DNA of 64,000 nucleotides from Cycas panzhihuaensis (GCA_023213395.1 CM041465.1:118675741-118739740); one strand, 5' to 3'; shown: positions 1 to 12,480, counted from the stretch's first letter. A program made the numbers and translations. Notes: generated from the sequence alone by a model not told the origin.

Positions 1-1250
1 AGTTACCCCTCCTCATTTAAGATAGGTAATTATGTTTGAACTTGTACTTGTTGCCCAATTACCTTCTTAAGACATGAAACATGAAAGACATTATGGATCC
101 TTGATAGTGGTGGTAAGTCCAAGGCATATATAACTTCACCAATCTTCTTAAGAATTTTGTAAGGCCTATAAAATTGAGGTTGTAACTTATGTTTCCCATT
201 CTATTTGAGAGATGCATGCTTATACAGTTACAACCATAAGTATACCCAATCACCTAGCTGAAATGCTTGTTCACTTCACCTTTTATCTACCTATTGTTTC
301 ATCCAATTTTGTGCAAGGTTTAAATTTTCCTTGAGTAGCTTAAGAATATGTGTTGTTTATTGGATGTGGTCTTCGACTGCTTGAACCTTAGGACTGATTA
401 TGGCATAGATTTTAAGTGTGGGTGGTTCATAACCATATAATGCTTAGAACGAAGTCATTCCTGCTGATGCATGATAGGTTATATTATACCACCATTCTGC
501 TAAAGGAAGCCAATGATGCCATTGCCCCTTCTTATCTGAAGCATAACACTGAAGGTATCCTTCAAGGAACTTATTAACCACCTTAGTTTTTCCATCTGTT
601 TGTTGATGGTAAGATGAGCTCATTGTCAGTTTAGTACTAAGTAGATGGAAGAGTTCTGTCCAAAAATTGTTGGTAAACTTGGGATCCCGATCACTCACTA
701 TGCATTTGGGCATGCCATGCAACCTGTGTATATCCTTTAAAAAGACCTCAACAATTTGATTTGCCTTATATATGGCATGAATGCCATAAAAATGAGCATA
801 TTTAGTTAGCCTATCAACAACCAATAGTATAACATCTTTTCCTTCTAACTTGGGAAGACCCACGATGAAGTCCATAGAAATTTCTTCCCATTGTTGATTT
901 GGTATGGGAAGGGATTGCATCAATCCTAGAGACTTGACTATTTCTATCTTATGTCATTGACAAATTTCACATGAGGAAATATATATCTTTATATCTCCTT
1001 TTTGTCCCTTCCAAAAGAAATACTATTTTAAGTGGTGGTATGTTTGTAGGAACCCTGAGTGACCTGTTGTTAGAGAGGCATGTGCATCATGTAAAATTTG
1101 CTCCTTAAGGCTAGAGTGAGGGCATATATATATTCGATTCTTATACCAGAGAATATTTGAAGACCATATATAATGGTTTGAATGCCCTACTCTAGCTTGA
1201 AGGTCTTGAATGATCTACATTGTAAAGGAGTCCTCATCACATTCTTGCTT
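1..1250 (-). pseudogene. Integrase region of the chromovirus-type element
   Basis: The longest open piece (923 down to 444) holds the integrase core: first acidic residue in 'MDFIVGLPK', second in 'VSDRDPKF', then 'HQQTDGKTKVVN'. Functional Ty3 integrases have 'QTDGQTE' here and the Glu is the third catalytic acid; this copy has Lys (codon at 582-584). Downstream, positions 250 to 1 carry the C-terminal tail with an 'FYRPYKIL' motif (the GPF/Y region) and the 'IHNVFHVS' block preceding the chromodomain. Positions 924-1250 hold the N-terminal zinc-binding portion in broken frames. Stops and frameshifts separate the pieces. Confidence 0.88.
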
Positions 1251-1262
1251 GGCGATTGCTAT

Positions 1263-2560
1263 CTAAAAGGGATTGACTGTCCTGATAGAATATAGTGCAG
1301 AGCCTTCTTCCTTACGAGATAAAGCATTAGCAACTATATTATCCTTACCTTTTTTATATATGATTTCAAAGTCAAAAGCTTGCATTTTGGTGACCCATTT
1401 TTGTTGTTCCTTAGATGCTATCCTTTGAGATAGGAAATATTTTAAGCTATCATGGTCTATTTTAATTTGGAAATATGTTCCCAATAAATATTGTTGTCAT
1501 TTCCTAACTGTATGAAGAATTGCTAACATCTCCTTCTCATAGGTGGATTTGACTTGTTCCTTGGGTGTAAGTTGACGAATTTCAAAGGCCAAAGGTTTTC
1601 CTTCTTATACTAAGACTGCTCTAATGCCTTGCCCCAATGCATCATATTCAATGGTAAAGGTCTTTGTAAAGTCTGGTGTTGTAAGGACTGGTGTGGTAGT
1701 TAAAGCCAGCTTTAGGTATTCAAATACTTCAAAGGCCTTATCATTCCAATGAAAGGAATCATTTTTTAACAAGTTGATTAAAGGGGAAGTAATCCTTGCA
1801 TAGCCTTGAACAAACTTTTGGTAATATCTTGTGATTCCTAAGAATCCATGAAGGCCCTTGATGTTTTTAGGTTTAGGCTAGTTTATGATAACTTCTATTT
1901 TCTTAGGATTCACCTTGAATCCTTCTTAAAAGATAATATGACCCAAATATTCTATTTCTGTTTGCCTAAATTGACATTTTAATTTTTTTTTTATAAAGTT
2001 AGTTGTTTGCAAGCACCTATAATGCCTTATCAACATGTTGAAGATGGTCTTCCCATGTACAATTGAGGATCAAAATGTCATAAAAAAAGACTAACATAAA
2101 CTTCCTTAAGTAAGGCCAAAAGAGTTTATTCAAGAGTCCTTGAAAGGTGGATGGGGTATTAGTCAAGCCAAATGACATGACTAAAAATTCATTGACCTTC
2201 ATGTGTATGAAATGCAGTTTTATGAACATCCTCTGCTTTGATCTTGATTTGATGGTATCCTGATCGCAAGTCTAATGATGTGAAGAACATTGCTCCATGG
2301 AGTTTATCTAAGAGTTCATCAATGACTGGTATAGGAAATTTATCCTTGATAGTTATCTTATTGAGCTCATGGTAGTCTATACACATGTGAAATGAGCCAT
2401 CTTTTTTTCTTACTAAAATCACTGGGGTAGAAAAAGTGCTTTTATTTTTCCTAATAATACCATCATTAAGGAGTTCTTGAACTAGTTATTCAATTTCATT
2501 CTTTTGTTGGTAGGGATACCGGTATATTCAAATACAAGGAGGATTACTTCCAACTACTAG
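1263..2560 (-). pseudogene. Reverse transcriptase and RNase H of the chromovirus-type element
   Basis: The RT start is at 2422-2189 ('[19 protein letters not shown]', then '[14 protein letters not shown]'), which retains the first catalytic Asp. The next block (2229-2017) has 'MSFGLTNTPSTFQ' but the catalytic 'FxDD' box reads FFYD (2078-2089), so one essential Asp has become Tyr. RNase H lies at about 1700-1263 and ends in 'IIYKKGKDNIVANALSR', the standard end of Ty3 RNase H. Several frameshifts and stops break the gene. Confidence 0.9.
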
Positions 2561-2819
2561 GTCAATGCTATGATCTTGGTCACGTATTGGGGGAATACCT
2601 TGAGGAATGTCCTAAAAGACCTAGTTATGGTGGTGAAGTACAAATTTTAAGTTATTTAGTATACCATCATCTTGGAGAATATCCCCTTCTATTGGAAGTT
2701 CTTGACCTTCTAGAGCATAACATTTGGTAATGATTCCTGTACCAACCTTTTTAATAAGCCTTTCCATATGGTGTGAGATGATGATTTGGGTCAGCAGAGG
2801 AATGATCCAATTCAATTGA

Positions 2820-3260
2820 TAGTCAATTCCTTCAAAAGTAAATTAGATGAAGAGCTCTTACATATTTAGTTGAATGGTCCTTAGTGGTTTGAGTCATTGT
2901 ACCCCTAATACAACATCAACTCCTCCAATGGGAATGACATACATAGAAGTGGAGAGGTGATAGTCACCCATTTGTAACTTGATATTGTGACATTTTCCCC
3001 CACAAGTGAGTGTCCCTCCATTAGCCACCATAACCTAAAAATTTTTGATAGGATATGGAAAATAATTGAGTTCTTCAGCAACTTTTTTATTAATGAAATT
3101 GTGGGTGCTCCTAGAATCCATGAGGACAACCACCTTCCTTTTCTTAATATACCTAATATGTTTGAGTGTCTGAGGGGCTGCAATTCTAGCTAGGGCATGC
3201 ACACATATAGTAGCAGTATCTTCTTCTTCCTCCTCAAGTGGGTCACAATCATTATTTTCT
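2820..3260 (-). pseudogene. Aspartic protease of the chromovirus-type element
   Basis: Reading leftward from about 3260, the sequence gives a Ty3-type retropepsin with active-site context 'VVLMDSRSTHNFI'. The family has DSG; here the Gly codon is Arg (3110-3118). The later 'GGVDVVLGVQ' block matches the second conserved protease segment, where ILGMQWL-like motifs are usual. An in-frame stop replaces the Trp after VQ. It lies between the gag zinc knuckle and RT, as expected. Confidence 0.8.
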
Positions 3261-3289
3261 GGCTTTAATGAGGCTTCCTTTACTAGTTC

Positions 3290-4204
3290 CTCATCTTAAA
3301 CATCCTTAATTATGAATAAGCATTGTTTAGGACACTTATGGTCTTTGTTCCACTTTTGGTTACAATGAAAACATAACCCTTTCAATTGTTTCTCATTTAT
3401 CTCTTGGGAAGTCATTCGTCGTACACCAAGAACTTGAAATTATGGTCGTTTTTCTAGAAATATTCATTGGGGGGGTCGGGATGCCTTATTTTTTGCTTTA
3501 ATATATCAATCAAAATTAATAGTTGTAGAGATGTTATCAGGTTTTAAGAGTCGCAACTCATGTTTGATATCATCTCGTAATCCACCAATGTATAACTCAA
3601 GTAATTTATCCTGACAAAGGCCATCAACCCTTGTGGAGAGATGTTGGTATTCTTCTGTATAATCTAAAACAGTCCCTTCCTATCTGACTTTAGCTAACTG
3701 GTTAAAGTAGTCATGATCCCAGGTACTGTCATATTGAGCTATAAGATCCTTGACAAAACCCTCCCATTGATAACTAAGGCCATCAATTACTTTCATAACC
3801 CATTGGTACCATTAGTAGGGTTCAATTTCCATGTGTAGAGAAGTAAGAGGGATCTTCTTATCTGCTGGAACTTGATGAAGAGAAAAGTATTGTTCTATTT
3901 GGGTGATCTAGGTGCGTACATCTGTGCCATTGAACTTCTTGATTTCTACCTTGGGAAGGAAGTTCAGACGAAAGTACCTACCATCATTACCTCTATCTTC
4001 TTTAGCAAAGTGACCCCCACTTATGTGAGTAGTATCATCAAGGTCAATCTTTTCTTCCTTAAGAGGTTTCATGGATGTGAGCTCTAGCATTACTGCTTCA
4101 AATTTTTTATTGAAGTCATTTTGGATTTGTAATATATCTTCTTGAAGTTGTGAAACAACATCATTGAGATCTTGAGTCCAACTTAGGTTCATCTTAGGGG
4201 CCAT
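3290..4204 (-). pseudogene. Gag of the chromovirus-type element
   Basis: The most upstream open piece starts at 4204 ('MAPKMNLSWTQDLNDVVSQL') and contains a predicted coiled region followed by 'LPKVEIKKFNGTDVRT', the usual entry into the Retrotrans_gag capsid domain. The capsid domain is broken by stops from about 3900 to 3450. A zinc knuckle of the CX2C...HX1C type ('CFHCNQKWNKDHKC') lies at about 3331-3376. I take 4204 as the probable start because it is the first Met after the leader. Confidence 0.75.
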
Positions 4205-5068
4205 TAGTCCACAAAATCTAAGTTGAATCCTAGTTGGTAAATGTGACTGAAAAGGATTTGATGCAGTGTCTATAGACTATTATCCCCAATATTTTACAAT
4301 GAGACAATATAGATTTTTTTTTGCTTTTTGCTTTTTTACTTTTTTGGGCACTAGTTGGCTGACTGACTATATGCACATGAGTTGATAACAAACTGGCTAG
4401 ACACACTCAGCTTAATAAATTGATGATAACTAACTCACTGCCCAACTAAGTATGCACAACCTACTAATAGACTGAGTAGGTACACTAGGTATGGTCTTGT
4501 CTTGTTTATAGGCCCTTTGATATACTGATCCTAGATGTAAATAGTATCAACTTACAGAGATAAATACTCTGCTCTATAGTTGTACTACCCTGTCTCTAGG
4601 GTACGTGGAGAGTAACTTCTCGGGGCTAACCGCTTACCGGTGCACTACAAATTACAGATGGTCAATATGTTTCCTATGGTCACCTATACTAGGAAGGCCT
4701 ATCTAAGGGGTCCTCCTATATACCCGTAGGTAGGTGGAGGCACAATTTCGTAGTCAAGTTCTGTCTAAGGCTAAGAGTGTGATCTCCAGTTCTTCATGCA
4801 AGGGATAGAAAGGCCATAATGCACTTAGGCCAAAATGATAAATCCTCGCGATATTTATAGACCCCCGACATAGGGTCTCTATCTAAATGTAAAAGAGAAC
4901 TGCCTGGTGGCAGTGTTAGGGTAGTTGCCTGATTGTAGTATTATCTACCCTCAAAAAGTAAAGTAACTAAATGGAAATCAAATGAGAATAGGTACTAATG
5001 AGAAAAAAGTGATGGAAAAAAATTGATTATTTAGTACCTTTGACTCTCCCACAAGGAATGGATCAACC
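4205..5068 (-). other. Untranslated leader of the chromovirus-type element
   Basis: About 860 bp between the primer site and the gag start. I see no coding signal, RNA gene or other repeat in it. Confidence 0.6.
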
Positions 5069-5080
5069 GCTCTAATAGCA
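5069..5080 (-). other. Degraded primer-binding site (initiator Met tRNA type)
   Basis: GCTCTAATAGCA differs at two positions from GCTCTGATACCA, the complement of the standard TGGTATCAGAGC primer site. It lies three bases from the LTR edge. Confidence 0.65.
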
Positions 5081-5083
5081 CTT

Positions 5084-5361
5084 GTTAGGATATCACTCCT
5101 TAATAATAATTGCACACGAATATAACAAGAAAATAACTCTAAAGAGCACTTGTATTGCAATACCCTTTAAGAGGGCAACCTCCCAATTACATGCAATAAT
5201 AATGATATTTAAGATACCATACTCTAAGGATTACATAAATATATATATAGCTCTATGCTTACTACTCAACCTCCTCCTTATGCATGTGGGATATTACATG
5301 AATATATATAGTACTCAATGACTACTATACAACCTTCTACTTATGCATGTGGGATATTATA
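5084..5361 (-). repeat. 5' LTR of the chromovirus-type element, with internal 65-bp tandem duplication
   Basis: The edge next to the primer site reads TGTTAGGATA. The outer edge is either 5298 (ends ATATTACA) or about 5361, because the last about 65 bp, ending in the TGCATGTGGGATATTA block, are present twice in tandem (about 5233-5297 and 5298-5361). On the element strand the LTR would begin TGTAATATCCCACAT, a common start for such LTRs. The partner LTR is outside the window. Confidence 0.65.
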
Positions 5362-5450
5362 AAAAGGGAAAATAAAAGATATAAGAGAGAGAAGAAGTAG
5401 AAGATATAAGAGAATATAAGAGAAGGTAAGTTAGGGGTTAGATCCCTAAT
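5362..5450. other. Purine-rich spacer between two elements
   Basis: A GA-rich stretch in which the motif AGAAGATATAAGAGA is repeated with variation. It does not match the adjoining part of the plus-strand element's 3' LTR, so the left half of that element's 5' LTR is missing or replaced here. Confidence 0.4.
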
Positions 5451-5592
5451 AGTGATTATTATTCATTTGTGTGTTTTCACCTATAAGGGTTTCCCACAGT
5501 AATCTGGTGTCCCATGCCATCTGTTCCTACTTGTTATCTATCTAATGTGAAAGATCTTGTCAACCTTGTTTGCTTCAATTGCATTTTCTAAT
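5451..5592 (+). repeat. Truncated 5' LTR of the gene-less plus-strand element
   Basis: Matches 16938-17070 over GTGATTATTATTCAT, GGGTTTCCCACAG and TGTGAAAGATC. The part corresponding to 16763-16930 is absent. Confidence 0.7.
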
Positions 5593-5593
5593 A

Positions 5594-5605
5594 TGTTATC
5601 AGAGC
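5594..5605 (+). other. Primer-binding site of the gene-less plus-strand element
   Basis: TGTTATCAGAGC, one mismatch from TGGTATCAGAGC (initiator Met tRNA), directly downstream of the 5' LTR. Confidence 0.65.
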
Positions 5606-8600
5606 ATGTAGGTCACTCACATGCAGATGAATATTATCGAAGGTCTAATCGATGGTGCCAGGTCATGCTGGCTTGCCCTTAGCAGATTAGCATACCTTAT
5701 AACCTTGCAGAATAGCCACAAAGTGTAAATGATCATTGATGATCCTAAGAGCCTTCTATCCATTGTTTGTAGGTACTTTGAACTACACAGAAGTGTGTGG
5801 ATGAGTGTTGACTTCATTGCTAGCCATGTGAATGTCATTTGATCCTACTGAAGATGTTAGATCCTTGTTTGATACTGCCACTGAGTTTGCAACCATAGAG
5901 TTGATTTCTAGCCCTTTGTTGCTAGTGTGAGAGTGCAAAAACCCTAGTGATACCATTGTAGTTCCATGAAATCAATATTATGGTTAACAAAATAAGGTAT
6001 GCTCTTTAATCACCTATTGATATTTAGGGTTTAATATACATTAATAGTATAAAATATATTGCTATAGCTTGTTTCATATTGATAATTATCTCTGCTCCCT
6101 GAGTGATTGGAATCTATATTGCCCAGCCATAATTGTAGTCTACATCTCATAATATTTCTAATGATTGTTTGAAATATTGAGATCACCCCATTGTATATGT
6201 ATATCAATGTAATTAGTTGTCATTTTATGTATTGAGTTCACTTGGTTATTATCTTACCGCCCTAGTTGGGTGAATAAGGGGATACTACTATAGTGATATA
6301 TTTATTGTCTCCAAGCATTTATAGGCGAATAAACCTATGTCGGATTCATTTATGTCATAGATGGTTGGCATGATGTAAACGTAAACATTTACTGGGCTCT
6401 AGCATTTATGGTCTGGCTATAATTTATCGCTCAACGTGATAAATTTATTCTACCTATTTCTTTTTAACTTGTTGCCCTTTCAATATATATTTGTAGTTAT
6501 CATTTAGTCTTCACCCTCCGTGATATGTTTCTCTGCACGATGGTGTTGATATTCGATAACTATGACATGATATTGCAGCTGCCTGTTGGTATGTTAGAAT
6601 TTGCCTAGATACACCTATTTCACTCGCCACCATTTGTGATCCACAATCACCTATCTGAGACATATTCATCGATTTGCATAAGTATAATTCACTACTAGCC
6701 ATTTAAAATCAATTCAAAGATGTATATTCATTGCAGTCATTGATGTATTTGTAGGCTTTATTATGTTAAGCTACCATTACGATTCATCATTTTATAAAGT
6801 CAAATTTGGATATATTTGTGACTTTATCAAATATATACTTTGATATTCAAACTCTCCACCATGTTGCATTGCGTCACCTATTGACAAGTTCACCCATTTT
6901 ATTACGATGATATATATTCACTCGTGATTAAACCTACAGAGTGTGTGATCACTACATATTGATTGAGTCATCCTCTTCTCTTTTGTGAAGTCATCCTCTG
7001 TGTATATAGTTGCACTGCCATTAATATATTCTATTTGAAGTTGCCCTTTGTGCCATCATATTGTTTATAAAGTCTTTTTATTTTATGATTTTAGACTTTG
7101 TAATTTCATATCTTTGAAGGTTCCCTTTATCAGCTTTGATATTCATTGATTTATCAACATCATAATATCTTATGATGTTTGCTTCTTTCGGAATAATATC
7201 TAAATGAGATTATTTTGATATAGTTCTTTTAAGAGGATGTATTAAGATGTTATGGTATTACCATGGTGATATGACAATATGAGTGTCTTAGGTGCACTCT
7301 TGGTGATTTAAAGTTGTTGATGATGATAATGATATAAGGCTATTGTGAACTCTTGTCACATATGAATACATGGTAGAGTTATGGGTGACACGAGGTACAC
7401 TGATGAGGTATATTAGTGATATGATGCTCCTTAGATTATGTTCTATATGAAGAAGCTTTATGGACAAAGCTTGATGGGCAAATTTGATGGCAATAACATG
7501 GCGATATAAGGTGCCTATTACATGTGATTACATGGCAAGATTGGGCGAGTTTTGGGTGTGTTTTAAGGGAGAAATTGAGGTGAGATTTAGACTTGTTTTA
7601 AGGGTGAAATTAAGGTGAATATAAGGGCAAATTGAGAGTGACGATGGGTGAAATTGGGTGAAGAAAAGAAGAGCATTTTTGAGATACCTGAATTGCAACT
7701 TAATACAAACTCTATTACTATTTAAGTGTGGCAAAGATCATTACACAAAATTTGTAATTTATGTGATTATTCAGTGAAATATGTGTGGTTGATTTAGTGA
7801 AATAAGTATGTTCTTATTCACTTATATTCAAGTTCAGTTACATTTGATGCATATGAGGTGATGAAGTTTAGAATTTGCTTGTATGATTATCATTTATGAT
7901 GGACCATTATACTTTACTAGTTAGGCTATTAGCATGAGGTTTATGGCTTATTTGATGTTGTTTCAACATAGGTGCATATCTAAACAAGTCTGATGTAGAA
8001 CCGAGATATTGTGTTTGATGAAATTAAAGTGTGAATGGAAAGGTCTAAGACAAGAAGCCTTAAAATTAGTAATGCCTTTTTCATGGTATGTACAATTGGC
8101 CTATAAGGTTATATTGCAAGTGAGTATCATGATGCAGATGGTGGGGTTTGGTTTATATTGTGGTTTTCCTCCCATGGTTTGATGGCAAAAGCTATAGCAT
8201 ACAGGTATGGGTACCCCTATTGTGACTATTCGTGGCATATATTCCCCTTATGTGTTTTGTGTTTGGACTAAGTCAAAAGCCTTCCATTTGTTCCTTTTGT
8301 GCATTGGAGTAAACACATCTCAAATGAAGATTGCAGTAGTAGGATTATAAGCATGTGAATCATATGGGTTGTTTAGCTTATAAATAGTGTGATCTATAGA
8401 GGAAATGCATTGTAATCAGTCAAGACATTATAGAGTTGTTGATGTATCATGTTGAGTATCATTTGGTTATAGGTTTTATCCTTCATTGCTTCACTTTTCT
8501 AAGACATTATTTAGTAAGTGTGGAGGTTTATTGCCTAACATTGTGCTTGAGATGAAAGTAGGATCTAGTGACAGATTGATGATGAGGAGCTGTTAGATGA

Positions 8601-8746
8601 TGAGACATGGATTGCAACCCCATATTCCATTAACAGTTGAAGACTTGTAGGTTGATGGAAGATCATGGATCAACATGCCAGTCAAAGCTTGAGATAGATA
8701 CTAACATTCTAGTAAGTACAGATTCATGATAGAGAGTTGTATTTAA
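5606..8746 (+). other. Internal region of the gene-less element, 5' part
   Basis: About 3.1 kb of AT-rich sequence. I checked all frames for the usual gag, protease, RT and integrase motifs and found none. The open stretches present are short and of low complexity (for example 7734-7528 on the minus strand). Confidence 0.5.
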
Positions 8747-9200
8747 AGAAATAGGCACATGCATAATATCACCACAGGATCACATAGACAAGAAATTACA
8801 AGCAACAAATGACATTGCGCATATACACAGATTGACAGGTGGAAAACCCCTTTTGGGGAAGAAAAACCACCTCTTGAAGTTGTATTTTTATTAAGAATAG
8901 TGATAAATAGGATACCATATATTGAAACCACCTACACACCAAACCAGCCTTGGAAAATGATTTTAGACAACCCTCATAGATTCTTGAAACTACCTCCTTG
9001 AATCTAGGAGAAGAATTAGTATAAAGAAAGGTTCGTTGAAATGCAGTTATGCATTTCAACCACCTTCCACATAAGATTAAAATAAACTATAAAGTTAAAC
9101 ATAAGAATGACTTAAATACTAATTTAAACATATGACATAAAAGGAACTTAAGAAGAACATAAAAATTACATTAAAAAAGGTTACATTAATATTCCTAACA
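8747..9200 (-). repeat. 3' LTR of Copia-1
   Basis: Ends in CCTAACA on the plus strand (TGTTAGG at the element-strand start). Its partner is at 15815-16268 and the two align over their whole length. The internal-side neighbour is the polypurine tract. Confidence 0.88.
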
Positions 9201-9213
9201 TCCCCCTTTAATG
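9201..9213 (-). other. Polypurine tract of Copia-1
   Basis: Reads CATTAAAGGGGGA on the element strand, directly before the 3' LTR: the plus-strand primer site in reverse transcription. Confidence 0.75.
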
Positions 9214-9229
9214 TTAACTTTTATACTAG

Positions 9230-9830
9230 AGAAAAATAAGGTCTGCATTACAGTGATCCCCTTTTGATGGAGACTTCTTTTATCTTTAATAGATCTCAGA
9301 GATTTAGAAATTTTACTTCAGTTAAATACTTTATAAGTATGTCAACAACCTATAGATCTATTGGACAATAAGATAAGGAAATAAGATTATCAGTAACAAG
9401 ATTACAAATAAAATGCTAATATAATTCTATATGTTTTATCCTAGAATGTGAAATTGGATTTATAGCAATAGCAATTGCACCTTGATTATCAACTTTAAGT
9501 TCAATGGAAGAGTTTAGAGACATACCAATTTCATTTAGTAAATATTTGAGGTAAAGTGGTTCTTTGTTAGCTTCAATAAGTGTGCGATATTCAGCTTCAG
9601 TCATTGATAAAGCTACTGCCTGCATTTTCTTACTAGACTAAGTAATAGGTGAGGAATCTATAAAAAATACATAACCTGATGTAGATTTTCAATCATTTAT
9701 ATCATCTGCCTAAGCTGAATCAGTATATCCAGTTAATGTTAGAGGTTTATTACAAAAATTATAAGTTAAACCATAAAAAATAATATGTTTTAGGTATCAT
9801 AAGATATATTTAGCAGCTTTCTAATGAGAT
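9230..9830 (-). pseudogene. Copia-1 RNase H
   Basis: The open piece at 9625-9416 reads 'ALSMTEAEYRTLIEANKE' and 'VDNQGAIAIAINPISHSRIKHIE', the Copia RNase H signature; the catalytic Glu of AEY and Asp of VDNQ are kept. Upstream (to about 9830) and downstream (to about 9240, 'DILIKYL') the frame continues with stops. A Trp-to-stop change precedes SSKK. Confidence 0.88.
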
Positions 9831-10700
9831 TCATGTGGCTATTGCATATAGCATGAGCATAGAGCGATAGCATAGGAAATATCAAGGTCGGTATGAGTTA
9901 AATAAATAAGACTACCAAATAGTTACCTATATAATATAGGATCACATAAAGGTGATGAATAATTAGTAGATAGTTTAACTCCTGATTGTAACAGATTAGA
10001 GACAGGTTTAGTATTTTCTATGTTAAACCACTGAATTAAGTCTAGAATATACTTAAGTTGAGATATAGTTATTTTTGAATCATGTTGATAAATTTGTAAA
10101 CCAAGAAAGTAATGTAGTAGACCTAAATTAGTCATTTCGAATTTGTTCATTAAAGTAGTTTTTAAATGATGAATGTTATTAATTGATGATCTAATAATGA
10201 TGATATCATCAACATAGAGGATTAGAATAATAATATTTTCATTTTCACATTTGAAATAAAGATTCTGATCACTAATACATCTAGTGTATCCAATGTGAAT
10301 TAAATAATCATCAACTTTAGTATACCAAGCTTGAGGAGCTTGTTTTAATCCATAAATAGATTTCTTAAGTTTACAAACTAAATTAGGATTTTTAATAAAG
10401 CCAGGTGGTTAAGATATGTAGATCTCTTCTTTAAGATCATCATTTAAGAAAACACTCTTGACATCCATTTGGTGGATTTCCCAACCAAACTTGGCTGCTA
10501 AAGTAATAATTGTTTTAATTGTGTTCATCTTTGTAACATGAGCAAAGGTTTCATTATAATCTATGCCATCTATTTACGAAAAATATTTTGTAATTAGGCG
10601 GGCTTTATATTTTTCAACTGCACCTATTGAGTTGTATTTTGTTCTATAGACCTATTTACAGTCAAGTACATTTTTCTTAGGTGGGAGAGGAATGAGATCC
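9831..10700 (-). pseudogene. Copia-1 reverse transcriptase
   Basis: The catalytic YVDD box is intact at 10206-10217, followed by 'NKFEMTNLGLLHYFLGLQI' (10150-9923), the standard Copia RT segment. The N-terminal part (to about 10700) includes the 'KMNTIKTIITLAAKFGWEIHQMDVKSVF'-like region, in which several stops interrupt the frame. The order RT before RNase H on the element strand is as expected. Confidence 0.88.
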
Positions 10701-11980
10701 CAAGTTGAATTTTTAATTAAAGTATCAAATTTTGTTTGCATAGCGTCCTACCATACAGAATTGTTGCTAGCCTGTTTAAATATTCTAGGATCATTATTGT
10801 CCATTATTTTTGCCATTAAGGCAAAGTTAGCATGTAATTTTTGGGTACAAGTTCATTTGGTATCTGAAGGATTACCTACATCAGATCCAGCATTAGCAAG
10901 CATTTTCGTTGCCCAAATAGGTTATTTGTTAGTAACTATTTTTGAAGTTACGGGTTGATTTGTAGAACTAGTTTGATAGGAGGAATCTATTTCATTAGAT
11001 TCAAATAGAGTCAAATTTTGGACTTGAGTTGATAAGGATTCTATAACTTCTAGATTAGCTTGTTTGTTAGAGGGGTCAACCAAATAAGTTTTGGTTAACA
11101 AATTTCAATGGGAAGTTCTACATAAGTAGATGTTGACGAAGATCCTTCTTCATCAAATATTACATCACACAAAATTAAAATTTGATGCATGACTAGATCT
11201 AGAAGTCTATAAGCTTTACTCTCTTTGATGTATCTAACGAAGATGTATTTTTAACTTTTTTGGTCTAATTTTTTACGTTTTTATTTAGGGATGTGTCCCC
11301 ACACAATACTTCTAAAGATTCGTAAATAATTGACTGAAGGTTTTCTACTAATCCATTTTTGTTCTGTAGTAACGTTGTGTAGACTTTTGTTAGGTAAATG
11401 ATTTAATAAATAGTTAGAACAGTTAATTACTTCTGCCCATAATTTTAGGTCTAGATTCTTTGCATGTAACATGCAACGAGTCATCTTAACAAAAGTGCAG
11501 TTTTTCTGTTTAGCAATACCATTTTATTGAGGTGTATATGCAATAGAATGCTGGAATTAAATTTCATACTTTTTACAGAAGGAAGTGAAGTTACCACTCA
11601 AATATTCCTTGGCATTATCAGATCTAAAAATTTTAATTTTTAAGTTTGATTGGTTTTCAACAAGCATTTTGAATTCAATGAATATATCAAACACTTGACT
11701 GCGCATTTTGAGTGTATAAACCCAACATTTTCTTAAATAATCATCAATAAATATAACAAAATAATGAGAACCAGAGTATGACGTTACATGAAATGGTCCA
11801 CATATGTCAGAGTGAATAAGTTCAAGTGGAACTGTTGCTCTGAATTGAGTTTTATATAGAAATGGATCCATGTGTTGTTTACTTATTACACAAGCTTCAC
11901 AAACACCATAAACAGTATTTAAGGGTAGAAGACCATGAACCATATTATGTTTTTTTAAGTATTGTAATTTTTCATAGTCG
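10701..11980 (-). pseudogene. Copia-1 integrase
   Basis: The piece at 11943-11557 begins with the end of the zinc-binding region ('CEACVISKQH'), then 'IHSDICGPF' (first Asp), 'FIDDYLRKCWVY' and 'FRSDNAKEYLSGNF' (second Asp). The next piece (11484-11281) has 'LKLWAEVINCSNYLLNHLPNK'. The third acid falls in the gap between them. The C-terminal linker to RT (11280-10701) is badly broken. An in-frame stop follows 'CKKYEI'. Confidence 0.88.
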
Positions 11981-12480
11981 GTATGGCCAAATCATGCATG
12001 CCAAAGTTTACTGACGGAGTCAAATTTGGTAATAAAGGTATTAAAAGGTTTTGTTTTATTATTTTATAAACTTGTTAAACTATAGAGACCTATGCTATGA
12101 TCAATAGGTCCTGAGGCAATACAATTAAATTTGTTTAATAGTTCCTTAATGATAAATTTATCTTTCCAGAATTTAACAACAAGGTCTTTTTAGTAGATTT
12201 GATAAACAAAAAGTAGGTTTAGTAATAGACCAGGTACGTAGAAAACATCCTTTATTGATCCATCCTCTAAGGTCATATCACTTGATCCTTTGACTTTAAG
12301 TTGGGTACCACTTCCAAAGGAAATCTCTTCTTCAAAGTTTAATTTTGATTGATAAGTGGTTAAATTTTTCTGGTGTCTAGTTATGTGATGGGAAGCACCA
12401 GAGTCAAGGATCCACTCTGGTGGTTGATTAGTTGGGGCAACAAATATAGAAGTTGTTACCGTTAGAGAACGATTAAGAGT
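11981..12480 (-). pseudogene. Copia-1 protease and GAG-pre-integrase segment
   Basis: At about 12420-12380 the sequence reads 'WILDSGASHHIT', the Copia protease active site with DSG kept. It is followed by 'FYVPGLLLNLLF' and then the GAG-pre-integrase region with the His residues ('WHAxxGHTD'-like) around 11990. At least two stops disrupt it. Confidence 0.8.

Larger units (their letters stand above)
1..5361 (-). mobile_element. Ty3/gypsy chromovirus-type LTR element, 3' part outside window
   Basis: Read on the minus strand the order is 5' LTR, primer site, leader, gag with zinc knuckle, protease, RT, RNase H, integrase and integrase C-terminal tail. This is the Ty3 order. The zinc knuckle (CFHC...HKC type) and the tail ending in an 'IHNVFHVSCLKK' block are typical of Tekay/CRM/Reina-like chromoviruses. 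Coding frames are broken many times and catalytic residues are lost in protease, RT and integrase, so the copy is dead. The 3' LTR must lie to the left of position 1, so no LTR pair or target duplication can be checked. Confidence 0.9.

Noticed and set aside
8739-8746. Target duplication for Copia-1
   Set aside because: TTAAAG occurs near both edges (8743-8748 and 16272-16277), but it does not sit directly at both LTR ends, so I do not count it.
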